The notes: a model not told the origin generated them from the letters alone. Numbered from the stretch's first letter, positions 10,440 to 21,535 are shown. The stretch is 64,000 nucleotides of DNA from Spirochaetales bacterium (GCA_012838275.1 DUPO01000133.1:1-64000), one strand, 5' to 3'. Made by a program: numbers and translations.

Positions 10440-11425
10440 TACTGGTTACCCTTGTCGTTGTTCTTGGCATCAATTGCATACGCATCGATAATCTGTTGGA
10501 CTATGCGGCTGCGCACCACATCGCACGAATCAAAAAGAACAAACTCGATATCTTCAATATCCTGCAGTATTTCCATGGCATGGACAAGTCCGCTCTTGCG
10601 ATGCCGGGGCAGGTCAACCTGGGAGATGTCCCCTGTTATGATAGCACTCGACTGCTCTCCCAGACGGGTCAGGAACATCTGCATCTGCTCTATGGTGGTA
10701 TTCTGCGCCTCATCAAGTATGACGATGGCATTCTGCAGCGAACGGCCCCGCATATACGCAAGAGGCGCTATCTCAATGCTCCCGTTCTCTTCCAGGCGAT
10801 GGATGGTGGAGAGGCTTGTCATTGACTCCATCGCATCATAGAGAGGCCTCAGGTACGGATTGATTTTCTGGGCCAGGTCACCTGGAAGGAATCCCAGGTT
10901 CTCTCCAGCCTCAACTATCGGCCTGGTAAGGATCATCTTATTTCTTTGTCCTGAAAGGAGCATGCTCAATGCATAGGTAACGGCAAGGAAGGTCTTACCT
11001 GTACCGGCAGGACCGATGCCGAACACTACCTGCTTCTGTTGCATTGCCCGAATATATTTCTCCTGACGTGCTCCCTTGGGATAGGCTATTCGGTTCTGTA
11101 CGACAAGAGAGGGCTTCTTCTCACTCTCTTCATTGCCGTTTTGGGCGATGTCCATCACCGACCTGGCGTGTTTGAGACCCTGATACTCCATGAATATCTC
11201 AGCTTCGCTTATGTAGTCCTGTTTTTCAGCCATGTCTTTCAGACGGGGTAAAAGCCTTTGGAATCGATTTCCAGAGGCTTCATTAGGACATGTATAAGAG
11301 AGTTTGATACCTTTTGCAAAAAGTTCACAACCAAGTAAAGCTTCCATGTAAGGCAGGTTGCGGTCATTGATCCCACAAACACGTTGCATCTGCTCTTCAT
11401 TATCGAAATCGATACTGCTTTCCAT
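10439..11425 (-). CDS. phoH: PhoH family ATPase
   Basis: FGIGPAGTGKTFLAV, ILTRPIVEAGENLGFLPGDL, LDEAQNTTIEQMQMFLTRLG. Confidence 0.95.
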   Translation of the reverse strand: MESSIDFDNEEQMQRVCGINDRNLPYMEALLGCELFAKGIKLSYTCPNEASGNRFQRLLPRLKDMAEKQDYISEAEIFMEYQGLKHARSVMDIAQNGNEESEKKPSLVVQNRIAYPKGARQEKYIRAMQQKQVVFGIGPAGTGKTFLAVTYALSMLLSGQRNKMILTRPIVEAGENLGFLPGDLAQKINPYLRPLYDAMESMTSLSTIHRLEENGSIEIAPLAYMRGRSLQNAIVILDEAQNTTIEQMQMFLTRLGEQSSAIITGDISQVDLPRHRKSGLVHAMEILQDIEDIEFVLFDSCDVVRSRIVQQIIDAYAIDAKNNDKGNQ

Positions 11426-11433
11426 CTCCCACC

Positions 11434-14400
11434 TTATGACGAAGGACTTTGCATCCAGACACCGGATCTTTCAGTCCATTTCTCATCAACTTTAAGTTCA
11501 GGGATAGTCTTCCATTGGAGGAAAACCGAAACAACCGGAACCCATTTGTATTGATTGGCCAATAGTACTACATTTCCCGTATATTTACAATTCAAAGACC
11601 AGTCCTCCATATAGTGTGTCAGCTCTATGGCGATGGAGTTCATGTTGAACTGGGTGGCATGCCTGCCCCCTCCCACCAGGTCAAAGGAGCGTGCAAGGTC
11701 CGCCCACATGAGGGGGAAGGAGAAACCGGAACCGTCATAGTACCGGTGGAATCCCCTATTGGTGCTTGTAAGTGAAAAAGAGAAATCAAGGAACTCAGCA
11801 ATGGAAAAGCCAGCCTTTGCAGTCAGACTCAAGGCCGTGGCGTACGTATCAACAAAACTGATGTTCAGTTTGGCATCAAGGCCGAGCCTTAAGGTGATCC
11901 GTCTCTTCCACCATGAATGGGTAAGGTCCTTGATCGCTACCTGAGTGGTGAAACTCTCAGCAATCAGAGCATCAGAAGGTCCGGAATAGACCAGGGTGGA
12001 TGTTATGTAGGGTATGGAGACAGTAGTCGTAAGGTCCTTAAAATAGTTGGGTCCGTGCAGTGCTGAAGCAGCCTCAAAGGAGAAACTCTCCTTGAAGGTT
12101 AGCTGCTTGGAAAACAGCTCCAGCAGACCGCTACCCGAGAGAGTGAGGGGTGACCATCTGTCCGGTTTGAGGTTTTCAAGGTCGTAGGTTCCCAAGAGTG
12201 AAAGCGTGACATGGCTCGTGGTGAACTTTGCTGAGGAAGAGAGTAACTTAGGGGCTAACTGGCCATCATCATCGACAAAGAGCAGTGAACCGGCAAAGGC
12301 CCACGGTCCTATCGCATAGCCGAGAGCCGGCAATAGGGATTGGGTCAACGGATAGAGGGTCGCAGTGATGGATGGGGAGAGGGTCCCCTCTCCTACAGCA
12401 AAGGACTTGGCCAGACGCAACTGGTGTTTGGTCACATGTTCCTTGGTAAAGGAGAAGTAGGACTCTTTGCTCTCATAGAGAATGGCCGAGCGTGAGTCAC
12501 GGAATGTATAGAGCCTTCCCTCCAAGATGTAGCTCAGACCTATGAGCGGTACTGATGCACTGGTCGAACTGGTCACTTGGAACTGCCTGGTAAGATACGT
12601 AGCCTTGGTCCTGTCCTCACTGGTGATGAAAGGCGAGGATACTTTCTGTTTGAAAGTGAAAAAAGAGGGGTGCAGAACCATATCAAGCTGCAGGCTTGGA
12701 TTAGTGGAGGTGTAGATATTCTTGTTAGTCTGCCAAGTCGTATTGGGATCTTCAAGGTTTGCAACTGAATAAATCAGTTTCTCATCTACCGAGTACCCAA
12801 GGGTTATGGACTGCCTGCCTCCTTTGGAAGGTGGGCGGGCCTTGGTGGCCAAAGTCGGGATATTCGCCTTTTCCAACGTTGGATCGAGATTGAATGGTTC
12901 ATATTCAGCTGGCTTGGCCTGCTCTTTGACGGTGATCTCCTCTTCACTTCCCTTGCTTTCAAGAGGACGGGACCAGGAGAAGAGCTCTCCGCTGATGGTA
13001 GCATTCAGCTCTGGCAGGGTGAGTTTCTTTATCCTGTAGCTATAAAGAGAAGTTGTTGTATCCTTACCCCATTGCCAGTCAATGGAAGCGTTGAGGGTGG
13101 TGACCTTAGCTTGTCTGACATAATCTCCGAACAGGTCGGTTGGGAAATTGAAGGTACCGTTAGCCTTCCATGTATAGGAGTTCACATCTCCCATATAGGT
13201 TGAGGGAAACTCCTGCCGTGTGCCAAACAGGGAGTCAAAGGAGAATGTTGTCAGCCGATTGCCATAGAGACGGCGGACGGATGGGTCGGAGTAGAAAGGC
13301 ATTGTGATAGTCAGGTCAGACCAGGAGGAGGCTACCACGAACTTGTTGTCCCCATACATCCTTGTTTTTGGGAAATCCCCATACCTTGTCAGACTCTCCT
13401 TGCCATCCGGATGGACTGCGAGCCTCAAGCTATTGTCAAGGACGACTTTCTTGGAAAAAAAGCTGTGGTGGGCTTCCATGCCGATGGTTATGCCGCTCTG
13501 TTCATAGGAATCCCCCATCAGGGCGAGATAGGAGCCACTACTGTCAGCCCATCTCTCAAATGGTGTCATCTCCCCTTCCCTAACCCTATACATCACACCA
13601 TCGGCCTTGAGGCTGCCATCGGGATCGCTGCCAAGCAGGCTGGTGAAGCTGCTGCCTTCACTCTTTTTGAAGTTCGGATAGGAACCGTAGATCTCAAATG
13701 TGGTGTTGAGGAACATACCCCTGTCGCTTGAAAACCCAATGGCAGGGTTACCCGCCATCCTGACACCAGGGATGAAGAAGGCAGGGACCCACAGGACAGG
13801 AACCCTGCCTATGGAGAGATATGCATTCTTTACCAGAATATCACCACCACTGAGAAAAGCGAGTCTCTCTGCAGTAATGGATGAGTATGCGTGTTTTTCA
13901 TTGGTAGTGATGAATCCCCTATCAAAATATATCCCGTCACCAGAACCGTTGTAGGAGATGAGGTCTCCTGTAGTAAAGAATCGGATATCCTCACCCTCGC
14001 TGTTCTTCCTCTCTGTTGTGGTAGTTCCCCCGGAAACCAAAAGGGCTTCGCTCTCCCAATTGAGAGTTACGATGTCTCCGGTCACACTCTGCTTCGTAAC
14101 GCTATCGCCACCCTCATCAAAAAAGACATCCCCAAAAGCAATAAGCAGGTTGTTTTCAAGATCGACAATCATCCTGGCTGCCGACAACCGCTTGAGGCGC
14201 GGATCATCCTGAAGGGCGAATTCAACCTCTGCATTTCCCTCAAGGACTACCAAAGAAGAGAGAGACCGGTCATTATATACCGAGTCTGCATGGATAATCG
14301 TCAATGTGTAGGTTTGCCTGGAAGCGGAATTTTGCGGAAGAGAGAGAGGCTCGATCTCATGATAGGAGTATAAAGAGGAGCGCATCTCTTCGCTTGTACC

Positions 14401-14578
14401 TTTGGGCAGGCCGCGTAGGGCTACCATTGAAACCAGCTCACTCTCAGTAGCCTGCTCTATGGAAAGGGCCACTAGCAGAGGATCATCGACAGAGAGTGAG
14501 AATACAGAAAAGGCACACCCCAGCAACAAGAGTGCAAAAACTATCAGCTTTCTGAATCGTAACCAATCAATCTGTTTC
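11434..14578 (-). CDS. OstA/LptD-like outer-membrane protein
   Basis: ~1050 aa with signal sequence, N-term OstA-like region (NNLLIAFGDVFFDEGGDSVTKQSVTGDIVTLNWESEALLVSGG) and long beta-rich C-term; start set at MKQIDWLRF. Confidence 0.65.
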
Positions 14579-17401
14579 ATGGAGCATCTGAGCAAGATAA
14601 TACCCCGTGAAAGAGTCTTTGCATAGGGCAACTTGCTCAGGAGTTCCACTGGTTACAACCATTCCGCCCCCATCGCCACCTTCAGGTCCGAGATCTATGA
14701 TGTGGTCAGCCTGTTTTATGACATCCAGATTATGCTCGATGAGCATTACGGTATTCCCACCATCGACAAGACGGTTGATGACCTCCATCAGCTTCTTCAC
14801 ATCAGCAAAGTGCAGGCCGGTCGTGGGCTCATCGAGAACATAGAGAGTTTTACCCGTTCCGTACTTGGAGAGTTCCAGACTGAGTTTGACACGCTGGGCC
14901 TCTCCCCCACTGAGTGTGGTGGCGCTCTGACCAAGGCGGATATATCCCAAACCAACCGAGATCAGGGTATCGAGCTTGCGTTTGACCCTTGGTATGGCAC
15001 TGAAGAATTCAGCTGCCTCATCCATGGTCATGGCGAGTATCTCAGCTATATTCTTGCCTTTGTAGCGGACAGAAAGAGTCTCCTTGTTGAATCGCTTGCC
15101 ATGACAGACATCGCACGTCACATAGACATCAGGAAGGAAATTCATCTCGATCTTCAAGGTCCCGTCACCTTTACAGTTCTCACACCTGCCACCAGACACG
15201 TTGAAAGAGAAGCGTCCGCTCTTGTAGCCGCGGGCCTTACTCTCCGGCAGGGAGGCATACAGCTCCCTGATGGGAGTGAACACTCCCACATATGTTGCAG
15301 GGTTGCTGCGAGGGGTCCGACCGATCGGACTCTGGTCAATGTTGATGACCTTATCCAGATGCTGCACTCCATTAAGACTTGCATATCCGTCAAAGTTGGG
15401 GCTCTTCTGTGCCAGCTGTCGCTTTACAGCAGGGAGGAGTACCTCATTGAGCAGGGAACTCTTCCCGCTGCCCGATACCCCTGTAAGCACGATCATCTTG
15501 CCCAATGGGATGTCCACATCAATGCTCTTGAGGTTGTTTTTGCTCGCTCCCTTGATGGCAATCTTCTTGCCGTTGCCTTTTCTCCTCTTGTCAGGGATAG
15601 GAATGGTAAGCTTACGACTCAAGAACTGACCTGTTATGCTCGCAGGATTCGCTTCTATCTCACTGGGTGTTCCCTGAGCTGTTATATAGCCCCCATGGAC
15701 ACCCGCACCGGGTCCCAGGTCGACAACATAATCCGCTTCACGTATGGTGGCCTCATCATGTTCGACCACCAACACCGTATTTCCCAGATCCCGTAAGTTC
15801 TTGAGGGTGTCTATGAGTTTTTGGTTATCTCTCTGGTGCAACCCTATGGAAGGTTCATCCAGAACGTACAGCACTCCACTTAGGGCGGAACCTATCTGTG
15901 TGGCCAGACGGATGCGTTGGGCTTCCCCCCCACTGAGGGTGGCGCTGCTACGGTCAATGGTCAGGTAGGTCAGGCCCACATCACTTAGGAATCGCAGACG
16001 CGAACGTATCTCCTTGAGCACTTGGGCAGAGATTATCTTCTGATTTTCAGTAAGGGTGAAATCCTTGAACAGTTCCAAAGAAGCCTTAACGGAGAGACGG
16101 GTCGCCTGCATGATGCTCATCCCCTTGATGGTTACAGCGAGTGCCTCAGGCCTGAGGCGCTCCCCATGACAGCTGTCGCAGACATGGGAGTGCTGAAAGG
16201 AGTTCATCCACATGCGAATCTGCATGCTCGGTGTCTCATAATAACGACGCTGAAGATCCGGGATCACCCCAGGGAAGGGTTTTTTGACCCGATAGATCTC
16301 CTTGCGCTTCTCTTTGGTATACTCCATGGTGAGATTTTCTTTTGTGCCGTACAGGATCGCATCAATGACTTCAGGCTTCAATTTGCTGAACGGAGTGTCC
16401 AAGGTAAACCCAAAATGATTGGCCAGTGCTTCAAAAGGGATTCGTGACCATTCGGCATCCGGGTTTTGGGAAGCGATGGCACCTTTGTTAAAGCTCTTGG
16501 AATAGTCTGGGATGATGAGGTCGGGATCAAATTCAGTCTTCACACCGAGGCCGTTGCATTCCGGACATGCACCAAAGGGGTTGTTGAAGCTAAAAAGCCG
16601 TGGCTCCAGGTCCGGCAGGGTTATCCCGCAGTGAGAGCAGCTGTTGCGTTCGCTGAAAATTTCCTCATGTTCGCTGCCATCATCCGCCATGAAGGTAATC
16701 TTAACCAGACCGTTGGTCATCTCGTTGCACGTCTCTATGCTGGAAGCCAGTCGCTGGCGGGCATCCGGGCGGAGGATGAGGCGGTCCACGACAACATCGA
16801 TGGAGTGTTTCTGTTGTTTGTCGAGCATGATCGGCTCATCAAGCTCCATCATTACCCCATCGACCTTGACTCGTTGGAAACCACCGTTCTTGGCATCCTC
16901 AAACACCTTCTTGAACTCGCCCTTGCGTCCGATGGCAACAGGAGCGCTTACTATGATCCTGCTCTCATCCTTTGCCCTGTATATTGCCTCGATGATCTGG
17001 TCGATGCTCATCTCGGTAATCTCGCGGCCGCACTTATGACAGTGTGGAGTGCCTACCCTAGACCAGAACAGACGGTAGTAGTCATAGATTTCAGTAATGG
17101 TACCTACTGTCGAACGTGGATTTTTCTGAGTCGATTTCTGTTCGATCGCTATGGCGGGGCTGAGGCCTTCCATATAATCCACATCAGGCTTGTCCAGCCT
17201 GTCCAGAAACATCCGTGCATAGGAGCTGAGACTCTCTACATAGCGCCTTTGACCTTCAGCAAAGATAGTATCAAAAGCCAGCGAACTCTTTCCGCTTCCG
17301 GAGAGTCCGCTGATGACGATGAGTTTGTTCTTTTCAAGTTCAATATCTATATTTTTAAGATTGTGCTCGCGAGCACCCTTGATTATGAGTTTATTCTGCA
17401 T
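14567..17401 (-). CDS. uvrA: Excinuclease ABC subunit A
   Basis: Two ABC ATPase domains, zinc fingers (CHKCG, CSHCG, CPECNG, CENCKGDG, CDVCHG). Confidence 0.98.
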   Translation of the reverse strand: MQNKLIIKGAREHNLKNIDIELEKNKLIVISGLSGSGKSSLAFDTIFAEGQRRYVESLSSYARMFLDRLDKPDVDYMEGLSPAIAIEQKSTQKNPRSTVGTITEIYDYYRLFWSRVGTPHCHKCGREITEMSIDQIIEAIYRAKDESRIIVSAPVAIGRKGEFKKVFEDAKNGGFQRVKVDGVMMELDEPIMLDKQQKHSIDVVVDRLILRPDARQRLASSIETCNEMTNGLVKITFMADDGSEHEEIFSERNSCSHCGITLPDLEPRLFSFNNPFGACPECNGLGVKTEFDPDLIIPDYSKSFNKGAIASQNPDAEWSRIPFEALANHFGFTLDTPFSKLKPEVIDAILYGTKENLTMEYTKEKRKEIYRVKKPFPGVIPDLQRRYYETPSMQIRMWMNSFQHSHVCDSCHGERLRPEALAVTIKGMSIMQATRLSVKASLELFKDFTLTENQKIISAQVLKEIRSRLRFLSDVGLTYLTIDRSSATLSGGEAQRIRLATQIGSALSGVLYVLDEPSIGLHQRDNQKLIDTLKNLRDLGNTVLVVEHDEATIREADYVVDLGPGAGVHGGYITAQGTPSEIEANPASITGQFLSRKLTIPIPDKRRKGNGKKIAIKGASKNNLKSIDVDIPLGKMIVLTGVSGSGKSSLLNEVLLPAVKRQLAQKSPNFDGYASLNGVQHLDKVINIDQSPIGRTPRSNPATYVGVFTPIRELYASLPESKARGYKSGRFSFNVSGGRCENCKGDGTLKIEMNFLPDVYVTCDVCHGKRFNKETLSVRYKGKNIAEILAMTMDEAAEFFSAIPRVKRKLDTLISVGLGYIRLGQSATTLSGGEAQRVKLSLELSKYGTGKTLYVLDEPTTGLHFADVKKLMEVINRLVDGGNTVMLIEHNLDVIKQADHIIDLGPEGGDGGGMVVTSGTPEQVALCKDSFTGYYLAQMLHETD

Positions 17402-18434
17402 TTCTTACCGCTTCCAATACTGCTTCCCTAGCCTCTTGAAGGGAGACTTTTCGCACCAGTTTACCTTTTTCATAGAGGAAGATATCTCTTCCAATACCTG
17501 TGATCGCAATGTCTGCATGTTTGGCTTCACCCGGACCGTTGACCTGACAACCCATGATGGCCACCGTGAGATCCTTCTGTACGCTCATCAGATCCTTCTC
17601 AATGGAGTGCAAAAATCCCTGGGAATCAAAGCTATGCCTTCCGCACCGGGGACAGCTGACAATGCGTATACCACCCTTGCGCAGACCTAAGGTGCGAAGC
17701 AATTCGACCCCGGCCTGGACCTCTGTCTCTATTTCACCGGTAATGCTGATACGAAGCGTACTTCCTATACCCTTTTCAAGCAATCTTCCCAAAGCCCACG
17801 TTGACCGGGTAACCGATGAGACAACCGAACCGGCTTCGGTTACACCCAAATGCAACGGATAGCCGCTTTGCGATGCGAAGAGCTTGTTTGCCTCATAGGT
17901 CGTCTCCACATCGCTAGCCTTCAAGGAGATGACTGTGTTATAAAACCCAAGGCTTTCAAACCAGGAGAGATATTCCAAGGCGGTGTTGCTCATCAGGATT
18001 GGCATAGGGTCTTCACCTTTGGGCAGGGATCCGCTATTCAAGCCGATACGGATAGCCACATTGTTATCCAATGCGCTTCTTACCACCTCATCCACTTTCC
18101 AACGCGCACCGATATTACCAGGATTGATACGTATCTTATGAGCTCCACAAGCAATTGCATCCAGTGCGAGCTTATAGTCAAAATGAATATCAGCCACCAG
18201 GGGAATGGGGCTGTGTTTGCAGAGACAGGAAAAACTTTCGTGATCATCCGAGCTCGGGTAGGAGAACCTCAAGATATCGCATCCCATGGCATTCAAAGAT
18301 CCGATACGTCTGAGCAACTCATCCAAAGCTTCCCTTTCATGGGGAATGGCACTGTCATACATGGTTTGCACCAGTACTGGAAGGCCGTGGCCGATCTCTT
18401 TATCGCCAATGGTAGCTGTATGATACTCTCTCAT
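17391..18434 (-). CDS. ispG: 4-hydroxy-3-methylbut-2-enyl diphosphate synthase (flavodoxin/ferredoxin)
   Basis: GcpE signature: DIHFDYKLAL, IRINPGNIG, SCPRCGRHSFD, MGCQVNGPGEAKHADIAITG. Confidence 0.95.
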   Translation of the reverse strand: MREYHTATIGDKEIGHGLPVLVQTMYDSAIPHEREALDELLRRIGSLNAMGCDILRFSYPSSDDHESFSCLCKHSPIPLVADIHFDYKLALDAIACGAHKIRINPGNIGARWKVDEVVRSALDNNVAIRIGLNSGSLPKGEDPMPILMSNTALEYLSWFESLGFYNTVISLKASDVETTYEANKLFASQSGYPLHLGVTEAGSVVSSVTRSTWALGRLLEKGIGSTLRISITGEIETEVQAGVELLRTLGLRKGGIRIVSCPRCGRHSFDSQGFLHSIEKDLMSVQKDLTVAIMGCQVNGPGEAKHADIAITGIGRDIFLYEKGKLVRKVSLQEAREAVLEAVRNAE

Positions 18435-18517
18435 GATAATTCCTCTCTTTATCGCTACCCACTCTACCGCTTTTGCCGCTCTTTGTTAAGAGCTTAGTAA
18501 ACGCCTGTAAAGCTTAT

Positions 18518-18964
18518 TCAGTCGGATATCGTAAAGATGAGTTTTCGTACCAAGGCTTTTTTCCCAGGTGATTCCATGCCGCTGGTATGCGGTTCTCCGG
18601 GCATGAACAAGGCAAAATGTCCTGACTTGGCATGGATGACTCCGATGGGATCGGCGATGAGGGTAGCCTGCCCTTCCCCATCAAAGCTCAGGGAGCGTGC
18701 ATGCTCACGCCAGGAAATACCCATAAGCTCCTCACCCTCAATTACGACATATAGTCGGGTCTTCTCTTCGAATACCTGATAGGGACCTGGTTGGGATGAA
18801 TTTTCATATGCAACAAGTTCACAAGTGATACGGGCATTATCGGTTGGATGGAACCCCAAAGGTTCGTCCTTCCACTGTTTGGCTTCAAGGATTTGCATTG
18901 CAGCAGTAAGGCCATGATTGAGTGAAATGTACGTGTGAAGGAATGAAAGCTCATCATAGATCAT
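18518..18964 (-). CDS. YhcH/YjgK/YiaL family (cupin-like) protein
   Basis: FALFMPGEPHTSGM...KALVRKLIFTI; family-typical size. Confidence 0.8.
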   Translation of the reverse strand: MIYDELSFLHTYISLNHGLTAAMQILEAKQWKDEPLGFHPTDNARITCELVAYENSSQPGPYQVFEEKTRLYVVIEGEELMGISWREHARSLSFDGEGQATLIADPIGVIHAKSGHFALFMPGEPHTSGMESPGKKALVRKLIFTISD

Positions 18965-19075
18965 GTGTTGTACCTCGTATTCTGATACTCTTCAGTATAC
19001 AGATTTAAACAAGAAGGACAAGATTTGAAAAAGATGAGCTTTCAAAAATGGAGATTCAGACAGTTAGACTGAGGG

Positions 19076-19276
19076 CTAATTCCTGCCGGACATCATCAAC
19101 AACAGACCTGAAACTGCAGCAGCAGCTCCTCCTATGAGGTACCACATGGTCTCCTTGCCAAATTTGAACCCCAAAAACGATCGAAGTGATTCAGATGCGG
19201 ATTGGGAGGCAAAATATCCCCCAACGATAAGCGCCACACCGCCAACAAACAGTACGATTCCAAGTATACGTGTCAT
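19076..19276 (-). CDS. Small DUF3185-like membrane protein, copy 1
   Basis: 66 aa, two TM; GIVLFVGGVALIVGGYFASQSASESLRSFLGFKFGKETMWYLIGG. Confidence 0.72.
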   Translation of the reverse strand: MTRILGIVLFVGGVALIVGGYFASQSASESLRSFLGFKFGKETMWYLIGGAAAAVSGLLLMMSGRN

Positions 19277-19341
19277 ACATATCTTCCTTTTTCTTTCAGC
19301 GATAATCTACAAGGAGTAGAAACACAAAACCTCAAACAGTT

Positions 19342-19545
19342 TTACCTGCTCATCAAAACAAACAGACCGGATAGAAAAGCGGCTATACCGCCAAGAATGA
19401 ACCACATGGTCTCCTTGCTGAACTTAAATCCCAAAAAGGACCGAAGTGACCCGGAAACAGACTGAGACTTGATGTACCCTCCCCCAAGAAGAGCGAGGCC
19501 ACCAACCAGCAATACAATCCCAATAACCTGATTACTCATATACAC
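19342..19545 (-). CDS. Small DUF3185-like membrane protein, copy 2
   Basis: 67 aa paralogue; GIVLLVGGLALLGGGYIKSQSVSGSLRSFLGFKFSKETMWFILGG. Confidence 0.72.
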   Translation of the reverse strand: MYMSNQVIGIVLLVGGLALLGGGYIKSQSVSGSLRSFLGFKFSKETMWFILGGIAAFLSGLFVLMSR

Positions 19546-19965
19546 CTTCCTTTTTCATTTCAACCGATTGTTATCGTTACAACTCCGTATAATGCAAAGA
19601 GCAAAGAGAAATTTCTAATAATCTTGTGTTTTCTTTGCAACCAACAGTGCACTATACTTAACAATCAACTACTTAGCTGAACAAGTCAATCTATTACTAG
19701 CAATATTAGTCGATAAACTTTGTTATCTGTCAATCTTTATTAATATATGGCATTATCTATTACTAAAAGATGATTATTTGGTGGATTTACATTTTATATT
19801 CAATAGCAAATACAATAATCAGGCACCTCTTTTCTACTATACCTGAAACCTATTCAACGGAATCCTAATGAGCGAACTATTTAATTCAACTGGGAATAAG
19901 AAAGGGGTCAGCTCTTTACTTTTATATTGCAATCAACTATATTGTATTCCATGGAGAATAAACGA

Positions 19966-20565
19966 ATGAATAACACATTTTTAGAGAGCGTAGCCCTCAG
20001 ACGAACTATATATGACCTTGGCAGTAGCTTACCTGTATCCAAGGAGACTGTAACCAAGACGATACAGGAAGCAGTGCGCACCAGTCCCTCTGCATTCAAT
20101 TCACAGAGTGCTCGAGCTGTAATCCTTTACGGCGACGAGAGCAAGAAGCTTTGGAAGATCGTACTGGATGCACTTATGAAAATTGTCCCCAAGGATCAGG
20201 CAGCAGATACCAAGAGCAAGATTGCCGCATTTGACTCCGGAGCAGGAACCGTCATGGTCTTTGAGGATATGTCTGTAGTCAAGAAACTTCAGGATGATTT
20301 TCCGATCTACAAGGACAACTTTGCCCTTTGGAGTCATCATGGAACAGGTCTGACACAGTTCTCTATCTGGACTGCCCTCGCAAACATCAAGGTCGGGGCA
20401 TCGCTTCAGCACTACGGAAACCTCATTGAGGAAGAAGTCAGGAAAACATGGGGTCTGCCCTCCTCCTGGTCTCTCATAGCCCAGATGCCCTTTGGATCCA
20501 TCAACAGCCCGGCAGGTGAAAAAACCTATCAACCCATTGAGGAAAGAGTTCTTGTAAAAGGGTAA
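19966..20565 (+). CDS. Nitroreductase family protein
   Basis: ALRRTIYDLGSSLPVSKETV..PSAFNSQSARAVILYG; GGAG SD 9 nt before the chosen ATG. Confidence 0.88.
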   Translation: MNNTFLESVALRRTIYDLGSSLPVSKETVTKTIQEAVRTSPSAFNSQSARAVILYGDESKKLWKIVLDALMKIVPKDQAADTKSKIAAFDSGAGTVMVFEDMSVVKKLQDDFPIYKDNFALWSHHGTGLTQFSIWTALANIKVGASLQHYGNLIEEEVRKTWGLPSSWSLIAQMPFGSINSPAGEKTYQPIEERVLVKG

Positions 20566-20589
20566 CTGATACTCCTTTATACACTACAT

Positions 20590-20640
20590 ATACCAACAAG
20601 AAGATGCGGAAAACGCTCTTTTTGTTGGTATTGCTTTTGA
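20590..20640 (+). terminator. Terminator 3' of nitroreductase gene
   Basis: ATACCAACAAGAAGA..GCG/CGC..TCTTTTTGTTGGTAT stem followed by a T-rich stretch. Confidence 0.65.
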
Positions 20641-20696
20641 TATATCACCTTTGATGTTAGGGATTTTTGGTTTATGATGGTGAAAGAGGATTACCT

Positions 20697-21167
20697 ATGA
20701 CAAAGACAGAGACCTATCACTGCATCTACGACTCTTTATTCGGACCCATCACCTTACAGAGTGATGGAAGCTCTCTCATAGCCTTGGACTTCGGCAAAAA
20801 GGAAACTCTCAGAGAGGCGAAGCTTGTAGTATTTGACCAGACAAAAAATGAGCTTGACGAATACTTCAGTGGAAAGAGGAAGCATTTCACCATTCCCCTC
20901 AAAATTGCAGGAACCCCTTTTCAGGAACTTGTTTGGAGTGCGCTTCTCGAAATTCCTTATGGTGAGACCCGATCGTATGAGGATATAGCCATCAAGATAG
21001 GTAATCCCAAGGCTTGCCGTGCCATAGGCATGGCAAACAACAGAAACAATATAGGAATAATCATCCCTTGTCATAGAGTTATAGGAAAGGATGGAAAGCT
21101 GGTCGGATACGGTGGGGGCCTTGATAAGAAGATCGCTCTGTTGGAGTTGGAGAAGAAATTTGCATAA
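20697..21167 (+). CDS. ogt: Methylated-DNA--[protein]-cysteine S-methyltransferase
   Basis: Active-site GIIIPCHRVIGKDGKLVGYGGGLDKK. Confidence 0.95.
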   Translation: MTKTETYHCIYDSLFGPITLQSDGSSLIALDFGKKETLREAKLVVFDQTKNELDEYFSGKRKHFTIPLKIAGTPFQELVWSALLEIPYGETRSYEDIAIKIGNPKACRAIGMANNRNNIGIIIPCHRVIGKDGKLVGYGGGLDKKIALLELEKKFA

Positions 21168-21216
21168 AAAAGTGCATGCTACAATTCATCTCTGTTCATG
21201 AACTGTAGCGTACACT
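21166..21216 (-). terminator. Strong hairpin terminator of the SHOCT cassette
   Basis: AGTGCATGCTACAATTCAT / ATGAACTGTAGCGTACACT long imperfect stem, followed by TTTTTT on the minus strand. Confidence 0.75.
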
Positions 21217-21248
21217 GAAATCATAAGCCGAAACTTTCCAGGCTTCCC

Positions 21249-21518
21249 CTACTTCAGATCTTTTTTCATTTTCTGGAATTCTTCTGTGGTCACTTCTCCC
21301 TTGGCATAGCGATTCTTTAAGATTGCCAATGCTTGAGAGTCGTCATTGATCAGGTTGTGTTTTTTCCTGATGCTCACAAGAAGCAGTACAACAAGGAGTA
21401 TGCCGACAACCATGAGGGCGATCATCAACCAAAATCCCCAAGGGGAATCCATATAATTCAGACAGGCGAATCTGCCTGACCTGGGCATCCCTCTAAAACC
21501 CCAATAATATCCATGCAT
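21249..21518 (-). CDS. SHOCT-domain membrane protein
   Basis: One TM plus C-terminal ALAILKNRYAKGEVTTEEFQKMKKDL (SHOCT motif). Confidence 0.82.
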   Translation of the reverse strand: MHGYYWGFRGMPRSGRFACLNYMDSPWGFWLMIALMVVGILLVVLLLVSIRKKHNLINDDSQALAILKNRYAKGEVTTEEFQKMKKDLK

Positions 21519-21535
21519 CTAAACACCTCCTGTAT

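Noticed and set aside
14633-15796. 387-aa plus-strand ORF
   Set aside because: Lies entirely antisense to uvrA, with no recognisable domain; a long shadow ORF caused by codon bias.
16466-17431. 321-aa plus-strand ORF
   Set aside because: Antisense to uvrA N-terminal half; shadow ORF.
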